A stretch of 64,000 nt of DNA from an uncultured Prevotellaceae bacterium (GTDB lineage: Bacteria; Bacteroidota; Bacteroidia; Bacteroidales; Bacteroidaceae). Shown piece after piece: positions 1 through 9,342 of this stretch; the first letter of the stretch is position 1; each line of letters begins with the position of its first letter. The translations under genes were made by a program, and so were the position numbers. Below the pieces are notes generated by a model. The model was not told the origin of the DNA, did not search any database, and was given only the letters and a program-made list of their open reading frames with translations. Where the stretch lies: the NCBI GenBank assembly GCA_902764705.1, contig CACWWZ010000007.1, forward strand, positions 1 to 64,000, read 5' to 3'.

Positions 1-54
1 CCGCCTGCGCCGATGGTACTGCAATGCAATGCGGGAGAGTAGGAGGCCGCCACT
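1..54 (+). rRNA. rrf: 5S rRNA, 3' end (partial)
   Basis: The first bases (CGCCGATGGTACTGC, then GCGGGAGAGTAGG and GCCGCC) match the conserved 3' half of bacterial 5S rRNA. Only the end is inside the window, so an rRNA operon lies to the left. It is followed by a strong hairpin with a T run. Confidence 0.85.
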
Positions 55-67
55 TTTTTTCAGAGAG

Positions 68-110
68 AAGCCCTTTCATCAGCAACGATGAGAGGGCTTT
101 CTTCGTTTTT
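68..110 (+). terminator. rho-independent terminator of the rRNA operon
   Basis: AAGCCCTTTCATC at 68-80 pairs with GATGAGAGGGCTT at 87-99 (13 pairs, one G-T), followed by a T-rich tract. It sits directly after the 5S rRNA end. Confidence 0.85.
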
Positions 111-144
111 TAGTGCATTATTTAAAAATCTAATAGATAAAGTG

Positions 145-174
145 TTGTTTTTCCAATAGAAATGATTATCTTTG
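145..174 (+). promoter_or_regulatory. Bacteroidota-type promoter
   Basis: TTG at 145-147 and TATCTTTG at 167-174 match the -33 and -7 elements of the Bacteroidota primary sigma factor with normal spacing. The next gene starts about 30 nt downstream. Confidence 0.75.
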
Positions 175-203
175 CACGGTAAAATCAAATAGATTCACTC
201 CTA

Positions 204-1028
204 ATGAAGACTTTTTATCTACTATTTGCATGTGTTTTGTTTACTGGTTGTGGCTTGGTTCATAACAGTGAAGACGACAATCTGCTTACTTCTAAGTTTA
301 ATGGTACTTGGAATATTCATGAAGGTATAGAACGTGACTTCGATGGCGTCATAACATATCATGCACTCCCTTGGGGTGGCCTTGTCGCTAGTGTCAAAAA
401 ACAGAATATGCCCGTTGACTGGTCGGAGTACGAATCAATTTGTTTTGAATTTGCTAAGCCGACGGAAGTAGCTACTCAAATTAATATATCCGATAAGATA
501 AGGACGACGGGTAAACCGGGTATTACTTCGTTGACGTGCTATTTTGATGGTCAGGATATGAGATCTATTGATGAAATAGCACTCCAGGCTGTTGATACCA
601 GTACACTTTATGTAAAGAGAGTTTACTTGACTCCTGGTAGTAGCGTGTGGGAGTCAACGCCTATTTGGGAAGGTAATTGTTCTTTTGGTAATTGGGAAAA
701 TGGTTTTGTGATTAAACCAGAACAGTTTACTTCTGCCCTAGAGGGAGATAAATTGGAACTTATATATAAAACGGATACGAGTGATCCAAGCATTACATAT
801 TGGCTTTTCAAGACAGTTATCAATACAACAGACACGACCCTTGAGGGAAATGAAAACGAATTGAATCCTTGGGGTTGTGTGATGATGGGTAAGGCTTCTA
901 AGGTCTATCGCATTATCCTAACCGCAAATGATATCAAGAAATTGCGTGAAAAGGGATTGTTTGTTAATGGGTATTATAATATAGTTACTCAAGTAAATCT
1001 ATTGCGTAGAGGTTATGTAGAGCAGTGA
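204..1028 (+). CDS. Putative lipoprotein with two jelly-roll (carbohydrate-binding-like) halves
   Basis: A 274-residue protein beginning with a lipoprotein signal (LLFACVLFTGC; lipobox Cys at about residue 16), so probably an outer-membrane lipoprotein. Two beta-rich halves are visible: residues about 35-145, ending in the strand TLYVKRVYLTPG, and residues about 150-270, starting WEGNCSFGNWENGF and ending NGYYNIVTQVNLL. Strands of the type 'GLFVxGYxxxVTxVxL' close jelly-roll modules in secreted polysaccharide-binding or degrading proteins of Bacteroidota; the functional link is inference. No catalytic motif is evident. It has its own promoter and terminator, so it is monocistronic. Base composition is more AT-rich than the genes downstream. 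Confidence 0.65.
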   Translation: MKTFYLLFACVLFTGCGLVHNSEDDNLLTSKFNGTWNIHEGIERDFDGVITYHALPWGGLVASVKKQNMPVDWSEYESICFEFAKPTEVATQINISDKIRTTGKPGITSLTCYFDGQDMRSIDEIALQAVDTSTLYVKRVYLTPGSSVWESTPIWEGNCSFGNWENGFVIKPEQFTSALEGDKLELIYKTDTSDPSITYWLFKTVINTTDTTLEGNENELNPWGCVMMGKASKVYRIILTANDIKKLREKGLFVNGYYNIVTQVNLLRRGYVEQ

Positions 1029-1048
1029 TTCTCTTTTAATAAAGAAAA

Positions 1049-1089
1049 ACGAGGTACGCAGGTTATTTGTTTTGCCCTACGTACCTCGT
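1049..1089. terminator. bidirectional terminator between convergent genes
   Basis: ACGAGGTACGCAGG (1049-1062) pairs with CCTACGTACCTCGT further right with one mismatch. It lies between the convergent lipoprotein and acyl-CoA ligase genes, with an A-rich tract on the left and T-rich sequence on the right. Confidence 0.75.
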
Positions 1090-1095
1090 CATATT

Positions 1096-2823
1096 TTAAA
1101 CGACCTCTATTCCCTGCTCCTCGCAAAGTTTCAGGCTCATCTCCTTCAGTTTGAACTTCTGGATTTTGCCAGAACCTGTCAGCGGGAACTGGTCGATAAA
1201 GAATACGTATTTCGGAATTTTATAGCGTGCTATCTTGCCGCGACAGAACAACTGTACGTCCTCGGCAGTCATCTTGGCGCCCTCTTCCAAAATGATGAAG
1301 GCACCAACTGCCTCACCATATTTCTTAGAAGGTACAGCAGCCACCTGCACGTCTCTGATTCCTGGCATGTGGTAGAGGAACTCCTCGATTTCGCGCGGAT
1401 AGATGTTCTCGCCACCGCGGATAATCATATCCTTGATACGACCGGTAATCTTATAGAAACCCTCCTCGTCCTTTACACCCAAGTCGCCAGAATGCAGATA
1501 GCCGTTCTTGTCGATAACCTCATCCGTAGCTTCTGGGTTCTTATAGTAGCCCTTCATCACGTTGAAGCCCTTGCAGCACATCTCACCCTGCACGCCTACG
1601 GGACACTCTTCTCCAGTTTCTGGGTCGAGCACCTTTACGTCTACAAACGGGAAGTCGCGACCTACTGTGGTGCAGCGCTGCTCGAAGGTATCGTTCAGAC
1701 AGGTCTGCGTCATACCTGGCGACGATTCTGTCAGTCCGTAAACACTGGTGATGGTCATATACATCTTTTCTGATACCTGCTTCATCAATTCGATAGGACA
1801 GAGACTACCCGCCATGATACCCGTGCGCAGACAGCTTAGATCGAACATATCGAACATCGGGTGGTTCAGTTCTGCTATAAACATCGTGGGTACACCATAG
1901 ACTGCAGTACATCTTTCTTTATGAATAGAGGCAAGCACGACCAGTGGGTCAAATTTCTCTACCATCACCTCTGTACATCCGTGTGTCAGACAGTTCATCG
2001 TGGCGAGCACCACACCGAAACAGTGGAATAGCGGTACACAGACACAAAGCTTGTCATCCTGAGTAAAGCCCATATTCTCACCAGTAAAGAATCCATCGTT
2101 GGCTATACCGTAGTGAGTCAGCATCACGCCCTTGGGGAATCCCGTGGTGCCACTGGTGTATTGCATGTTACAGACATCGTGGCAGTCGACATTCTTCTTC
2201 ATCTCGTTCAGCGTCTCGTCCTCGATGTTCTGTCCGAGGAGCAGCAACTCTGCCGTATTGTACATGCCACGATATTTCTCCATACCAATATATACGACGT
2301 TTTTCAAGTATGGGAATCGCTTGCTGTTCAAATGTCCACGTTCGCAGGTCTTCAGTTCGGGCAACATGGTGTAGGTCATATCGACATAGTTACAATCCCA
2401 TGTACCGTCAGTGATGCAAAGAACTTCCATATCAGAGTCTTTGCACAGATATTCCAACTCGTTCTGCTTGTAGTTGGTATTTACCGTGACGAGAACGGCT
2501 CCAATCTTGGCAGTGGCATAGAGGAAGGTAAGCCAGTCGGGTACGTTGGTTGCCCAGATACCCACGTTCGAACCCTTCTTTACGCCAATCGAAATCAATC
2601 CCTTGGCCAGATTATCCACGCGCTCGTTAAACTTGCTCCACGTAAAGCGAAGGTTGCGGTCACTATATACGATATATTCCTTGTCAGGTGTCGTCTCTGC
2701 CCAATGTTCCAGCCATTGGCCGAGGGTACGCTCATGCAGCGTATATCCGGCACTTCCTGTCTCTGCAGGGTATGTTCTGTCTGGCAGCGGTCTGCCTGCC
2801 ATGTCTAATTTCACGTTACTCAT
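1096..2823 (-). CDS. AMP-dependent acyl-CoA synthetase (fatty-acid/carboxylate CoA ligase)
   Basis: 575 residues, full length for the ANL superfamily. The ATP/AMP signature [18 protein letters not shown] (about 220-240), the adenylation motif VYGLTESSP (about 362) and the hinge motif GYLHSGDLG...[16 protein letters not shown] (about 440-475) are all present, with the catalytic C-terminal Lys in [12 protein letters not shown] near the end. It should activate a carboxylic acid to acyl-AMP and then acyl-CoA in the cytoplasm. The true substrate cannot be read from sequence; medium- or long-chain fatty acid is the family default. It is transcribed after the XRE-cupin regulator gene, separated by 40 nt filled by an 8-bp repeat array; the pair recurs in Bacteroidota, so the regulator probably controls it. 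Confidence 0.9.
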   Translation of the reverse strand: MSNVKLDMAGRPLPDRTYPAETGSAGYTLHERTLGQWLEHWAETTPDKEYIVYSDRNLRFTWSKFNERVDNLAKGLISIGVKKGSNVGIWATNVPDWLTFLYATAKIGAVLVTVNTNYKQNELEYLCKDSDMEVLCITDGTWDCNYVDMTYTMLPELKTCERGHLNSKRFPYLKNVVYIGMEKYRGMYNTAELLLLGQNIEDETLNEMKKNVDCHDVCNMQYTSGTTGFPKGVMLTHYGIANDGFFTGENMGFTQDDKLCVCVPLFHCFGVVLATMNCLTHGCTEVMVEKFDPLVVLASIHKERCTAVYGVPTMFIAELNHPMFDMFDLSCLRTGIMAGSLCPIELMKQVSEKMYMTITSVYGLTESSPGMTQTCLNDTFEQRCTTVGRDFPFVDVKVLDPETGEECPVGVQGEMCCKGFNVMKGYYKNPEATDEVIDKNGYLHSGDLGVKDEEGFYKITGRIKDMIIRGGENIYPREIEEFLYHMPGIRDVQVAAVPSKKYGEAVGAFIILEEGAKMTAEDVQLFCRGKIARYKIPKYVFFIDQFPLTGSGKIQKFKLKEMSLKLCEEQGIEVV

Positions 2824-2832
2824 TCTTTTATT

Positions 2833-2864
2833 CGTTATAACGATATTACGGGATAACGGTTAAT
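2833..2864 (-). repeat. 8-bp tandem repeat array between regulator and ligase genes
   Basis: Four consecutive octamers, CGTTATAA, CGATATTA, CGGGATAA and CGGTTAAT, share a CGnnnTAA-like core. They fill almost the whole gap between the two genes and reach the regulator's stop codon. Confidence 0.8.
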
Positions 2865-3448
2865 TAAAATGGGATGTAGACAACAGCCAGAATCTTGGCG
2901 CTCTTGCCGGGTGCACCATGTACGTGGTGTTTGACTATAGAATCATAAAAAATGGAGTCTCCCTCTTTCAAAGTATAGGTTTCCTTGCCGTAGACAATCT
3001 CTACCTCACCCTGCATGACGTAGATAAACTCTTCGCCTTCGTGAGCCGAAAGCTGGAACTCAGGACTCTCCTCAGGGTTAATGTCAATGACGAACGGCTC
3101 CATGTGGCGACCGGCCTTCTGCTGTGCCAACGGGTGATACTCCATGTGTTTACGTGCATCGGTAGCTCCGTTTGAGAAACTGATGCTACTATCGCGCTCA
3201 CGATCTTCTGCGCGACAAACTACAGGTCCCAAAGCATCGTTGTCGTCCATGAATGTACCCAGACGCACACCCAGAGCTCTTGCAATTTTAATCAGCGGGC
3301 CTAACGATGGCATATTTTGTCCGTTCTCAATAGATGATATCTGGTCTATTGACAGGCCACTGCTCTCTGCTACTTCCTCTATACTGAGGTTCTTGGTTTC
3401 CCTAATCCCTTTGATCTTGGATCCTACAAAAGTGTTGTTTTCTGACAT
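2864..3448 (-). CDS. XRE-family transcriptional regulator with cupin domain
   Basis: 194 residues. Residues 8-63 form a helix-turn-helix of the XRE/HTH_3 type (KGIRETKNLSIEEVAESSGL followed by the recognition helix SIDQISSIENGQNMPSL). Residues about 115-190 form a cupin_2 domain (HEGEEFIYVMQGEVEIVYG ... GDSIFYDSIVKHHVHG) likely to bind a small ligand. The longest frame begins with TTG at 3457, but the -7 box ends only 12 nt upstream of that codon, so the ATG at 3448 is the better start. It precedes the acyl-CoA ligase and probably senses a related carboxylic acid; that is inference. Confidence 0.88.
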   Translation of the reverse strand: MSENNTFVGSKIKGIRETKNLSIEEVAESSGLSIDQISSIENGQNMPSLGPLIKIARALGVRLGTFMDDNDALGPVVCRAEDRERDSSISFSNGATDARKHMEYHPLAQQKAGRHMEPFVIDINPEESPEFQLSAHEGEEFIYVMQGEVEIVYGKETYTLKEGDSIFYDSIVKHHVHGAPGKSAKILAVVYIPF

Positions 3449-3468
3449 ATTATACAATATTGAACGTG

Positions 3469-3476
3469 CAAAAGTA
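3469..3476 (-). promoter_or_regulatory. -7 promoter element for the regulator/ligase operon
   Basis: Read on the minus strand the bases are TACTTTTG followed by CA, a perfect TAnnTTTG box about 20 nt before the regulator's ATG. Confidence 0.75.
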
Positions 3477-3573
3477 CTAAAAAAAGGCCAATTATTGCAT
3501 AACCTTTAAAAATTTAACACATTTTGCGAATAGATATTCAATAAAGTTGTGTCAATTGCGTTAATATAGACGT

Positions 3574-4689
3574 ATGCAATGGACTGATAGAATCAGACAA
3601 GTGAAGATTCTGCTGGTGACGTTGGCAGTTATTATTGCTGTGGCGTCGCTGCTGATATCCCATTTTCTGGTGCGCGACCTCTCGAAGGAGGAACAGCGCC
3701 GCATGGAAGTGTGGGCACAAGCTCTGCATGCCTTGAACGAGGCTGACGAAACGACGGATGTCACCTTGATTTCCAATGTTTTGGAGGGCAATAATACCAT
3801 TCCCGTTATTGTTGTGAGTGACGAGGGCATTATCAGCGACTACCGCAATATCGAAGATACAACCCAACTTGAAAGCTATGCAAAACGCATGATACAGTCT
3901 GGCGACACCATTCGAGTGGACCGTCAGTTGGTTTGTTTCGATGAATCGATTATGTTGAAACGCCTGCAGGCTTGGCCCTATGTCCAGTTGGGCATTGTGC
4001 TTATCTTCGTAGTTGTGGCCATCTTTGCCTTATTGTCGTCAAAACGTGCCGAACAGAACAAGGTGTGGGTTGGATTGTCCAAAGAGACAGCACATCAGTT
4101 AGGAACTCCCGTCTCGAGTCTGATGGCATGGGTTGAGATGCTGAAAGAACAGTATCCTGACGACGACCTCCTGCCCGAAATGGACAAAGATGTCAAACGT
4201 CTGCAACTGATAGCAGAGCGTTTCTCAAAGATTGGTTCATTGCCTGAGCCCGTCGATGCTTCGATGAACGAGGTGCTGGCTCATGTTGTCAGCTATATGG
4301 ACCGTCGTACGTCCAGCCAGGTGCAGATGATAACCCATCTGCCTGAAAAAGAGGTTGTTGTTAAGATGAATGCTTCGCTCTTTGAGTGGGTTGTCGAGAA
4401 TCTATGTAAGAATGCCGTTGACGCGATGGAGGGTAAAGGTACCATTACGCTGACTCTACAGGAAGAACCCGGTAGTGTGGTCATCGAGGTACAGGATACT
4501 GGAAAAGGCATCCGAAAGAAGGACCTGAAGAACGTGTTCACTCCAGGATTTACCACCAAGAAGCGTGGTTGGGGATTGGGTCTGTCGCTGGCTCGCCGTA
4601 TCGTAGAGGAATACCATCGAGGACGTATCTTCGTCAAGAACTCTGAATTGGGTAAGGGTACCACGTTCCGTATAGAAATGCCCAGATAA
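3574..4689 (+). CDS. Membrane sensor histidine kinase (orphan)
   Basis: 371 residues. One transmembrane helix at about 10-31, a short extracytoplasmic region of about 100 residues, and a second helix at about 131-152 (VQLGIVLIFVVVAIFALL). The HisKA segment carries the phospho-acceptor His in SKETAHQLGTPVSSLMAWVE (about 174). The ATPase domain shows the N box (ENLCKNAVDAMEGKG), G1 box (DTGKGI) and G2 box (KRGWGLGLSLARRI). No response regulator is adjacent. The next genes form the DUF177-rpmF-fabH-era-der cluster, and a kinase at this position is common in Bacteroidota. The signal and partner are unknown. The promoter is not obvious. Confidence 0.9.
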   Translation: MQWTDRIRQVKILLVTLAVIIAVASLLISHFLVRDLSKEEQRRMEVWAQALHALNEADETTDVTLISNVLEGNNTIPVIVVSDEGIISDYRNIEDTTQLESYAKRMIQSGDTIRVDRQLVCFDESIMLKRLQAWPYVQLGIVLIFVVVAIFALLSSKRAEQNKVWVGLSKETAHQLGTPVSSLMAWVEMLKEQYPDDDLLPEMDKDVKRLQLIAERFSKIGSLPEPVDASMNEVLAHVVSYMDRRTSSQVQMITHLPEKEVVVKMNASLFEWVVENLCKNAVDAMEGKGTITLTLQEEPGSVVIEVQDTGKGIRKKDLKNVFTPGFTTKKRGWGLGLSLARRIVEEYHRGRIFVKNSELGKGTTFRIEMPR

Positions 4690-4762
4690 TTGCACATTGT
4701 ACGCCATGAATGTGCAAAGTGAAGCCTCGTTAGTGGCTGATTTTCAATAAAAAGCGAAAATT

Positions 4763-4790
4763 TTCTTAATTCTTAATTCTTAATTCTTAT
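4763..4790 (+). repeat. 7-bp tandem repeat array (TTCTTAA)
   Basis: Four heptamers of TTCTTAA type in a row, directly upstream of the -7 box of the DUF177 gene, covering the region where the -33 element should lie. Confidence 0.85.
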
Positions 4791-4798
4791 TTTTTTCG

Positions 4799-4806
4799 TA
4801 ACTTTG
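4799..4806 (+). promoter_or_regulatory. -7 promoter element, almost leaderless gene
   Basis: TAACTTTG followed by CAGCCCGT and then the ATG of the DUF177 gene. Only eight bases separate the box from the start codon, so the transcript should have nearly no 5' leader. Confidence 0.75.
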
Positions 4807-4814
4807 CAGCCCGT

Positions 4815-5336
4815 ATGTGTAGTTTGGAGACTTATAAGATTGATTTGAAGGGGTTGAAAGAGGACGAAACCGTTCTCGACTTCGACCTTCACGATGATTT
4901 CTTTCAGTCTTTGGACGGCTCTCAGTTGGAGCATGGAGCATTGCATGTGTCAGTGTCTATACGCAAGATGACTGGCTTTTTCGAACTCCTGTTCCATACC
5001 GAAGGCTCTGTCACAGTCAGCTGCGACCGTTGTCTCGACGACATGGAGCAGCCAATCTCTACGGACAACCGTATGATGGTAAAGCTGGGCGACACATATT
5101 CTGACGAGGATGATACTGTGACAATCGACGAGAACGAAGGAATACTCGACCTGTCGTGGTTCATCTACGAGTTTATTATGCTGGCCATACCCATCAAGCA
5201 CGTTCATGCACCTGGAAAATGCAATAGTGCGATGACACAGAAGCTCGAAGAGTTGAGTGGCGCTGTCCGAAGCGGCGAAGAGGAGGCAGAAGCAATAGAC
5301 CCTCGTTGGGAAGCATTATTAAAATTAAAAAAGTAA
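4815..5336 (+). CDS. DUF177 (YceD-like) protein
   Basis: 173 residues. The arrangement fits DUF177: an N-terminal part with YKIDLKGLKEDE, a central SCDRCLDDMEQPI motif with two Cys (about residues 74-77), then an acidic segment and the conserved YEFIMLAIPIKHVHAPGKC with a further Cys. DUF177 genes precede rpmF in most bacteria and the family is linked to large-ribosomal-subunit/23S rRNA synthesis; the molecular activity is not settled. Here rpmF follows after 30 nt, then fabH. The gene is probably translated from a nearly leaderless mRNA. Confidence 0.88.
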   Translation: MCSLETYKIDLKGLKEDETVLDFDLHDDFFQSLDGSQLEHGALHVSVSIRKMTGFFELLFHTEGSVTVSCDRCLDDMEQPISTDNRMMVKLGDTYSDEDDTVTIDENEGILDLSWFIYEFIMLAIPIKHVHAPGKCNSAMTQKLEELSGAVRSGEEEAEAIDPRWEALLKLKK

Positions 5337-5366
5337 AAAGGTAAAACATTTAAAAGTTATACAATT

Positions 5367-5555
5367 ATGGCACATCCTAAAAGAAGACAATCGAACACTC
5401 GTACCGCTAAGCGTCGTACACATGACAAGGCAGTAGCTCCCACACTGGCTGTATGCCCCAACTGTGGTGCTTATCACATCTACCACACCGTATGCCCCAC
5501 CTGTGGCTACTATCGTGGCAAGATTGCCATTGTTATGGACGAAGCTGCTGAATAA
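5367..5555 (+). CDS. rpmF: Large ribosomal subunit protein bL32
   Basis: 62 residues. The start [20 protein letters not shown] is typical of bL32, and the zinc-ribbon pairs CPNCG (about 31-35) and CPTCG (about 44-48) are intact, the zinc-binding form. It is a structural protein of the 50S subunit. The last base of its stop codon is the first base of the fabH start, so the two are translationally coupled. Confidence 0.97.
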   Translation: MAHPKRRQSNTRTAKRRTHDKAVAPTLAVCPNCGAYHIYHTVCPTCGYYRGKIAIVMDEAAE

Positions 5556-6562
5556 TGAGTAAAATCAATGCGATAATCACCGGTATTGGTGGCTACGTGC
5601 CTGACTATGTTCTGAACAATGCAGAACTGTCACGCATGGTAGACACCAATGACGAGTGGATTATGACGCGCGTTGGTATCAAGGAGCGTCGTATCCTCAC
5701 CGAGGAAGGTCTTGGCACCAGCTATATGGCCCGTAAGGCTGCCAAACAGCTGATGCAGAAGACTGGCGTTGATCCGGATACCATTGATGCTGTCATTGTC
5801 ACCACCTCGACGGCAGATTATAAGTTCCCCTCCACAGCCAGCATTGTGCTGGGCAAACTCGGACTGAAGAATGCTTTTGCGTTCGACCTCTGGGGCGCCT
5901 GCTGTGGATTCCTCTATACGCTCGACGTTGCCGGCTCGATGATCCAGAGTGGCCGCTACAAAAAGATCATTGTCATTGGTGCCGACAAGATGTCGTCAGT
6001 GGTCGACTATAAGGACCGTGCGACCTGTCCGCTCTTTGGCGATGGTGCAGCAGCAGTGTTGCTTGAAGGCACGCAGGAGGAGAACATCGGTGTGATGGAC
6101 TCATACTTTCGTGCTGACGGCAAGGGCCTGCCTTTCCTGCACATCAAGGCTGGAGGTTCTGTCAGTCCTCCCAGTCACTTCACCGTCGACCACCGCTTGC
6201 ATTACCTCTATCAGGAGGGTCGCACCGTGTTCCGCTATGCAGTGACGAACATGAGCGACGATTGTGCTCTCATTGCTGAACGCAATGGTCTGAATAAGGA
6301 TAACATCCAGTGGGTCATTCCTCACCAGGCCAATATGCGTATCATTGAGGCCGTTGCCAAGCGCCTGGAGCTTCCTATGGAGCAGGTGATGATCAATATC
6401 GAGCATTTCGGAAACACTTCAGCGGCAACCATTCCCCTGGCACTTTGGGAGTATGAACATCTGCTGAAGAAGGGTGACAACCTCATCATGACCGCCTTCG
6501 GAGCAGGTTTCGTACATGGAGCAAGCTACTATCGCTGGGCGTATGATGGAGGAGCCAAATGA
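5555..6562 (+). CDS. fabH: 3-oxoacyl-[acyl-carrier-protein] synthase III (KAS III)
   Basis: 335 residues, normal length. The catalytic triad is present: Cys116 in WGACCGFLY, His in [11 protein letters not shown] (about 255) and Asn in [12 protein letters not shown] (about 285). It condenses acetyl- or another acyl-CoA with malonyl-ACP to start fatty-acid synthesis; Bacteroidota enzymes often take branched primers, but specificity cannot be read here. A second Cys directly follows the catalytic one, where many homologues have Ala. The start overlaps the rpmF stop. Confidence 0.96.
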   Translation: MSKINAIITGIGGYVPDYVLNNAELSRMVDTNDEWIMTRVGIKERRILTEEGLGTSYMARKAAKQLMQKTGVDPDTIDAVIVTTSTADYKFPSTASIVLGKLGLKNAFAFDLWGACCGFLYTLDVAGSMIQSGRYKKIIVIGADKMSSVVDYKDRATCPLFGDGAAAVLLEGTQEENIGVMDSYFRADGKGLPFLHIKAGGSVSPPSHFTVDHRLHYLYQEGRTVFRYAVTNMSDDCALIAERNGLNKDNIQWVIPHQANMRIIEAVAKRLELPMEQVMINIEHFGNTSAATIPLALWEYEHLLKKGDNLIMTAFGAGFVHGASYYRWAYDGGAK

Positions 6563-6588
6563 GAAATGAATAATGAGTAGTGAGAAAT
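6561..6588 (+). repeat. 7-bp tandem repeat array covering the era start
   Basis: GAGAAAT, GAATAAT, GAGTAGT and GAGAAAT in succession bridge the fabH stop and the era ATG (6587), whose first bases are the end of the last heptamer. Confidence 0.8.
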
Positions 6589-7510
6589 GACTCACAAAGC
6601 AGGATTCGTGAATATTGTTGGTAATCCCAACGTAGGTAAAAGTACGCTCATGAACCAGTTGGTTGGTGAGCGTATTTCGATTGCGACGTTTAAGGCTCAG
6701 ACGACGCGCCATCGCATCATGGGCATCGTCAACACCCCAGACATGCAGATTGTGTTCTCAGACACGCCTGGTGTGCTGAAGCCTAACTACAAGCTGCAGG
6801 AGTCGATGCTGGCCTTCTCGGAGTCAGCTCTTCAGGATGCCGACGTGTTGCTCTACGTGACTGACGTGGTGGAGAACCCTGAGAAAAATATGGACTTCTT
6901 GGAGAAGGTGCAGAAAATGACCATCCCCGTCATCCTGCTCATTAATAAGATTGACGAGTTAACTAGTGATGCAAGTATGACTAGTAAGTCTAGTAATACT
7001 AGTCAGACTAGGCTGACCGCTATCGTCGACAAGTGGCACACTCTGCTCCCCAATGCGGAGATTCTGCCCATCTCAGCTAAGAACAAGTTCGGCACCGATA
7101 TGCTTCTGAAGCGCATTCAGGAACTGTTGCCTGAGAGTCCGGCGTATTTCGACAAAGACCAGCTGACAGACAAGCCTGCCCGTTTCTTCGTGTCTGAGAT
7201 TATCCGCGAAAAGATTCTGCTCTATTACGACAAGGAGATTCCCTACAGCGTCGAAGTGCGTGTGGAGAGTTTCAAGGAGACGGAGAAAAACATCCATATC
7301 AATGCCATCATCTATGTGGAGCGCGATTCGCAGAAGGGCATCATCATCGGCCATCAGGGCATCGCGCTGAAAAAAGTCTCCACCGAAGCCCGTAAAGCTT
7401 TGGAGAAGTTCTTCCAGAAGCCCATTTATCTCGAGACCTTCGTAAAGGTCGATAAGGACTGGCGCTCGTCGCAGCGTGAACTCGATGCCTTCGGCTATAA
7501 TCCCGAATAA
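6587..7510 (+). CDS. era: Ribosome-assembly GTPase Era
   Basis: 307 residues. G1 GNPNVGKST (about 11-19), G3 DTPG (about 58), G4 NKID (about 122) and the KH domain with GHQGIALKKVSTEARKAL (about 253-272) are present. Era binds the 3' end of 16S rRNA and aids 30S maturation at the membrane. Unusually, directly after NKID there is a Ser/Thr-rich stretch of about 17 residues (SDASMTSKSSNTSQTR) encoded by a 9-bp tandem array with CTAG cores; other Era proteins go straight into the following helix. The insert lies on a surface loop between G4 and G5, so activity is probably kept. Confidence 0.96.
   Translation: MTHKAGFVNIVGNPNVGKSTLMNQLVGERISIATFKAQTTRHRIMGIVNTPDMQIVFSDTPGVLKPNYKLQESMLAFSESALQDADVLLYVTDVVENPEKNMDFLEKVQKMTIPVILLINKIDELTSDASMTSKSSNTSQTRLTAIVDKWHTLLPNAEILPISAKNKFGTDMLLKRIQELLPESPAYFDKDQLTDKPARFFVSEIIREKILLYYDKEIPYSVEVRVESFKETEKNIHINAIIYVERDSQKGIIIGHQGIALKKVSTEARKALEKFFQKPIYLETFVKVDKDWRSSQRELDAFGYNPE
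6962..7015 (+). repeat. 9-bp tandem array with CTAG core inside era
   Basis: Six nonamers (ACTAGTGAT, GCAAGTATG, ACTAGTAAG, TCTAGTAAT, ACTAGTCAG, ACTAGGCTG) in phase with the codons. CTAG occurs at 6963, 6981, 6990, 6999 and 7008. Confidence 0.9.
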
Positions 7511-7546
7511 CTAGGGAGTACTAGATATACTAGAAATACTAGAAAG
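7510..7546 (+). repeat. 9-bp tandem array with CTAG core between era and der
   Basis: ACTAG occurs at 7510, 7520, 7529 and 7538, spaced 10, 9 and 9 bp, filling the short gap between the two GTPase genes. It is the same family as the array inside era. Confidence 0.88.
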
Positions 7547-7552
7547 AATAAT

Positions 7553-8866
7553 ATGGCAAACTTAGTAGCTATCGTAGGACGCCCGAATGTTGGCAAGTCC
7601 ACATTATTTAATAGGTTAACCAACTCTCGTCGAGCCATTGTGAGCGACGAGGCTGGTACGACGCGCGACCGCCAGTATGGCAAGTGCGAGTGGAACGGAC
7701 GCGAGTTCTCTGTAGTCGATACGGGGGGCTGGGTGGTCAACAGCGACGACATCTTCGAGGAGGAGATTCGCAAGCAGGTCATTGTTGCTACTGAGGAAGC
7801 CGACCTGGTGCTGTTTCTGGTGGATATCAAGAACGGCCTGACGGACCTTGACGAGGACGTAGCCCTCATTCTGCGTCGCTCTAAGCTGCCTGTCGTACTG
7901 GTGGCCAACAAGGCTGATGACGGAAAGGACCTCTACGGCCAATACGAGTTCTACAAGTTGGGACTCGGCGACCCGTTCTGTGTCAGTGCTGCTACGGGCT
8001 CTGGTACTGGCGACCTGCTTGATTTCGTGCTTTCCAAGCTGAAGGCTGACGAGGTGGACGACTTGGAGGACGGCACCCCTCGCTTTGCTGTGGTGGGACG
8101 CCCCAATGCAGGCAAGTCGAGCATCATCAACGCTTTTATCGGCGAGGACCGCAACATCGTTACCGATATTGCAGGAACCACTCGCGACTCTATCTATACC
8201 AAGTACGATAAGTTCGGCTTCGACTTCTATTTGGTCGATACGGCTGGCATTCGTCGTAAGAACAAGGTGACGGAGGACCTCGAGTTCTACTCGGTGATGC
8301 GCTCCATCCGTGCCATTGAGAACTCAGATGTCTGCATCTTGATGATCGACGCCACACGAGGCATCGAGGCTCAGGATATGAACATCTTCCAGCTCATCCA
8401 GAAGAACAACAAGTCGCTCGTCGTTGTCGTCAATAAATGGGACCTCGTCGAGGATAAGTCGCAGGCTGCTATTACGACCTTCGAGAATGCCATCCGTCAG
8501 CGTATGGCTCCGTTTGTCGATTTCCCCATCATCTTTGCTTCTGCTGTCACCAAGCAGCGCATCTTCAAGGTGCTCGAAACGGCCAAGCAGGTCTATCTGA
8601 ACCGTAAGATCAAGATCGGTACCTCGAAACTGAACGAGGTTATGCTGCCCATCGTCGAGCAGACTCCGCCTCCTTCCATCAAGGGAAAGTACATCAAAAT
8701 CAAGTACGTTTCGCAGGTGCCCGACACGCAGATTCCTACCTTTGTGTTCTATGCCAATCTGCCTCAGTATGTCAAGGAGCCCTATCGTCGTTTCCTCGAG
8801 AACAAGCTTCGCGACAACTGGACGCTGACAGGCACGCCGATTAACGTGTTTATTCGACAGAAGTAA
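7553..8866 (+). CDS. der: Ribosome-assembly GTPase Der (EngA)
   Basis: 437 residues with two consecutive GTPase domains. Domain 1: GRPNVGKST (about 8-16), DTGG (about 56), NKAD (about 119). Domain 2: GRPNAGKSS (about 182-190), DTAG (about 229), NKWD (about 295). A C-terminal KH-like domain spans about 350-437. Der acts in 50S subunit assembly. It follows era after 42 nt of repeats in the usual cluster and is very likely co-transcribed. Confidence 0.97.
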   Translation: MANLVAIVGRPNVGKSTLFNRLTNSRRAIVSDEAGTTRDRQYGKCEWNGREFSVVDTGGWVVNSDDIFEEEIRKQVIVATEEADLVLFLVDIKNGLTDLDEDVALILRRSKLPVVLVANKADDGKDLYGQYEFYKLGLGDPFCVSAATGSGTGDLLDFVLSKLKADEVDDLEDGTPRFAVVGRPNAGKSSIINAFIGEDRNIVTDIAGTTRDSIYTKYDKFGFDFYLVDTAGIRRKNKVTEDLEFYSVMRSIRAIENSDVCILMIDATRGIEAQDMNIFQLIQKNNKSLVVVVNKWDLVEDKSQAAITTFENAIRQRMAPFVDFPIIFASAVTKQRIFKVLETAKQVYLNRKIKIGTSKLNEVMLPIVEQTPPPSIKGKYIKIKYVSQVPDTQIPTFVFYANLPQYVKEPYRRFLENKLRDNWTLTGTPINVFIRQK

Positions 8867-8874
8867 TTATTTAA

Positions 8875-8901
8875 CCACAGATTACACGGATTTCACGGAT
8901 T
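8875..8901 (+). repeat. 9-bp tandem array (nCACGGATT)
   Basis: CCACAGATT, ACACGGATT and TCACGGATT are three nonamers ending one base before the ATG of the following lipoprotein gene. Confidence 0.85.
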
Positions 8902-8902
8902 T

Positions 8903-9307
8903 ATGCGGAAGCAAATTCTTCATTCTTCATTCTTAATTCTTAATTTAATAGCGCTCTGTGCCTGTTCTTCTTCGACACCTGAGGAGCAGGCTGCCCGTGC
9001 GGCTCGCGGCTATTATCAGTGCCTGATTGACGACCGCCCAGAGGAGTTCCTTCGGGGCAAGGCCAATGCTGATAGCTTGCCTGACAGCTATCGTGCACAG
9101 CTGCTGAAGGTCATCAATCAGTATCGTGCAGATATGCTCGACAAACATAATGGCCTGAACGAGGTGCAGGTGTCCGACAATGTAGCCCGTCGCGATACTT
9201 CGCTAAATCTGACCTACGCCTTCTTGATTCTGTGCTATGGTGATTCTACACAGGAGGAAATCACCGTTCCTATGGTCGAGCGCAATGGCCAGTGGCTGAT
9301 GAAATAA
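8903..9307 (+). CDS. Small lipoprotein, DUF4878-like
   Basis: 134 residues with a lipoprotein signal ending LIALCAC (Cys about residue 20). The remainder resembles the small NTF2-like/DUF4878 lipoproteins of Bacteroidota: a helix with RAARGYYQCLIDDRPEEFL, then strands ending TVPMVERNGQWLMK. Function is unknown. The hydrophobic core of the signal peptide is encoded by four heptamers (ATTCTTC/ATTCTTA, 8915-8942). The last 44 bp of the gene recur at 11450-11493. Confidence 0.7.
   Translation: MRKQILHSSFLILNLIALCACSSSTPEEQAARAARGYYQCLIDDRPEEFLRGKANADSLPDSYRAQLLKVINQYRADMLDKHNGLNEVQVSDNVARRDTSLNLTYAFLILCYGDSTQEEITVPMVERNGQWLMK
8915..8942 (+). repeat. 7-bp tandem array inside a signal-peptide coding region
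   Basis: ATTCTTC twice and ATTCTTA twice encode HSSFLILNL in the lipoprotein signal. Confidence 0.85.
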
Positions 9308-9342
9308 ATGCGTAATCATTAAAACAAAAAGAAATAGCGACT

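Noticed and set aside
1072-1773. Open frame of 233 codons on the plus strand
   Set aside because: Lies antisense to the clearly coding acyl-CoA ligase; no family features and no promoter.
3469-3573. Search for a response regulator or promoter for the orphan histidine kinase
   Set aside because: No response regulator is next to the kinase, and no clear TAnnTTTG box was found upstream, so neither was annotated.
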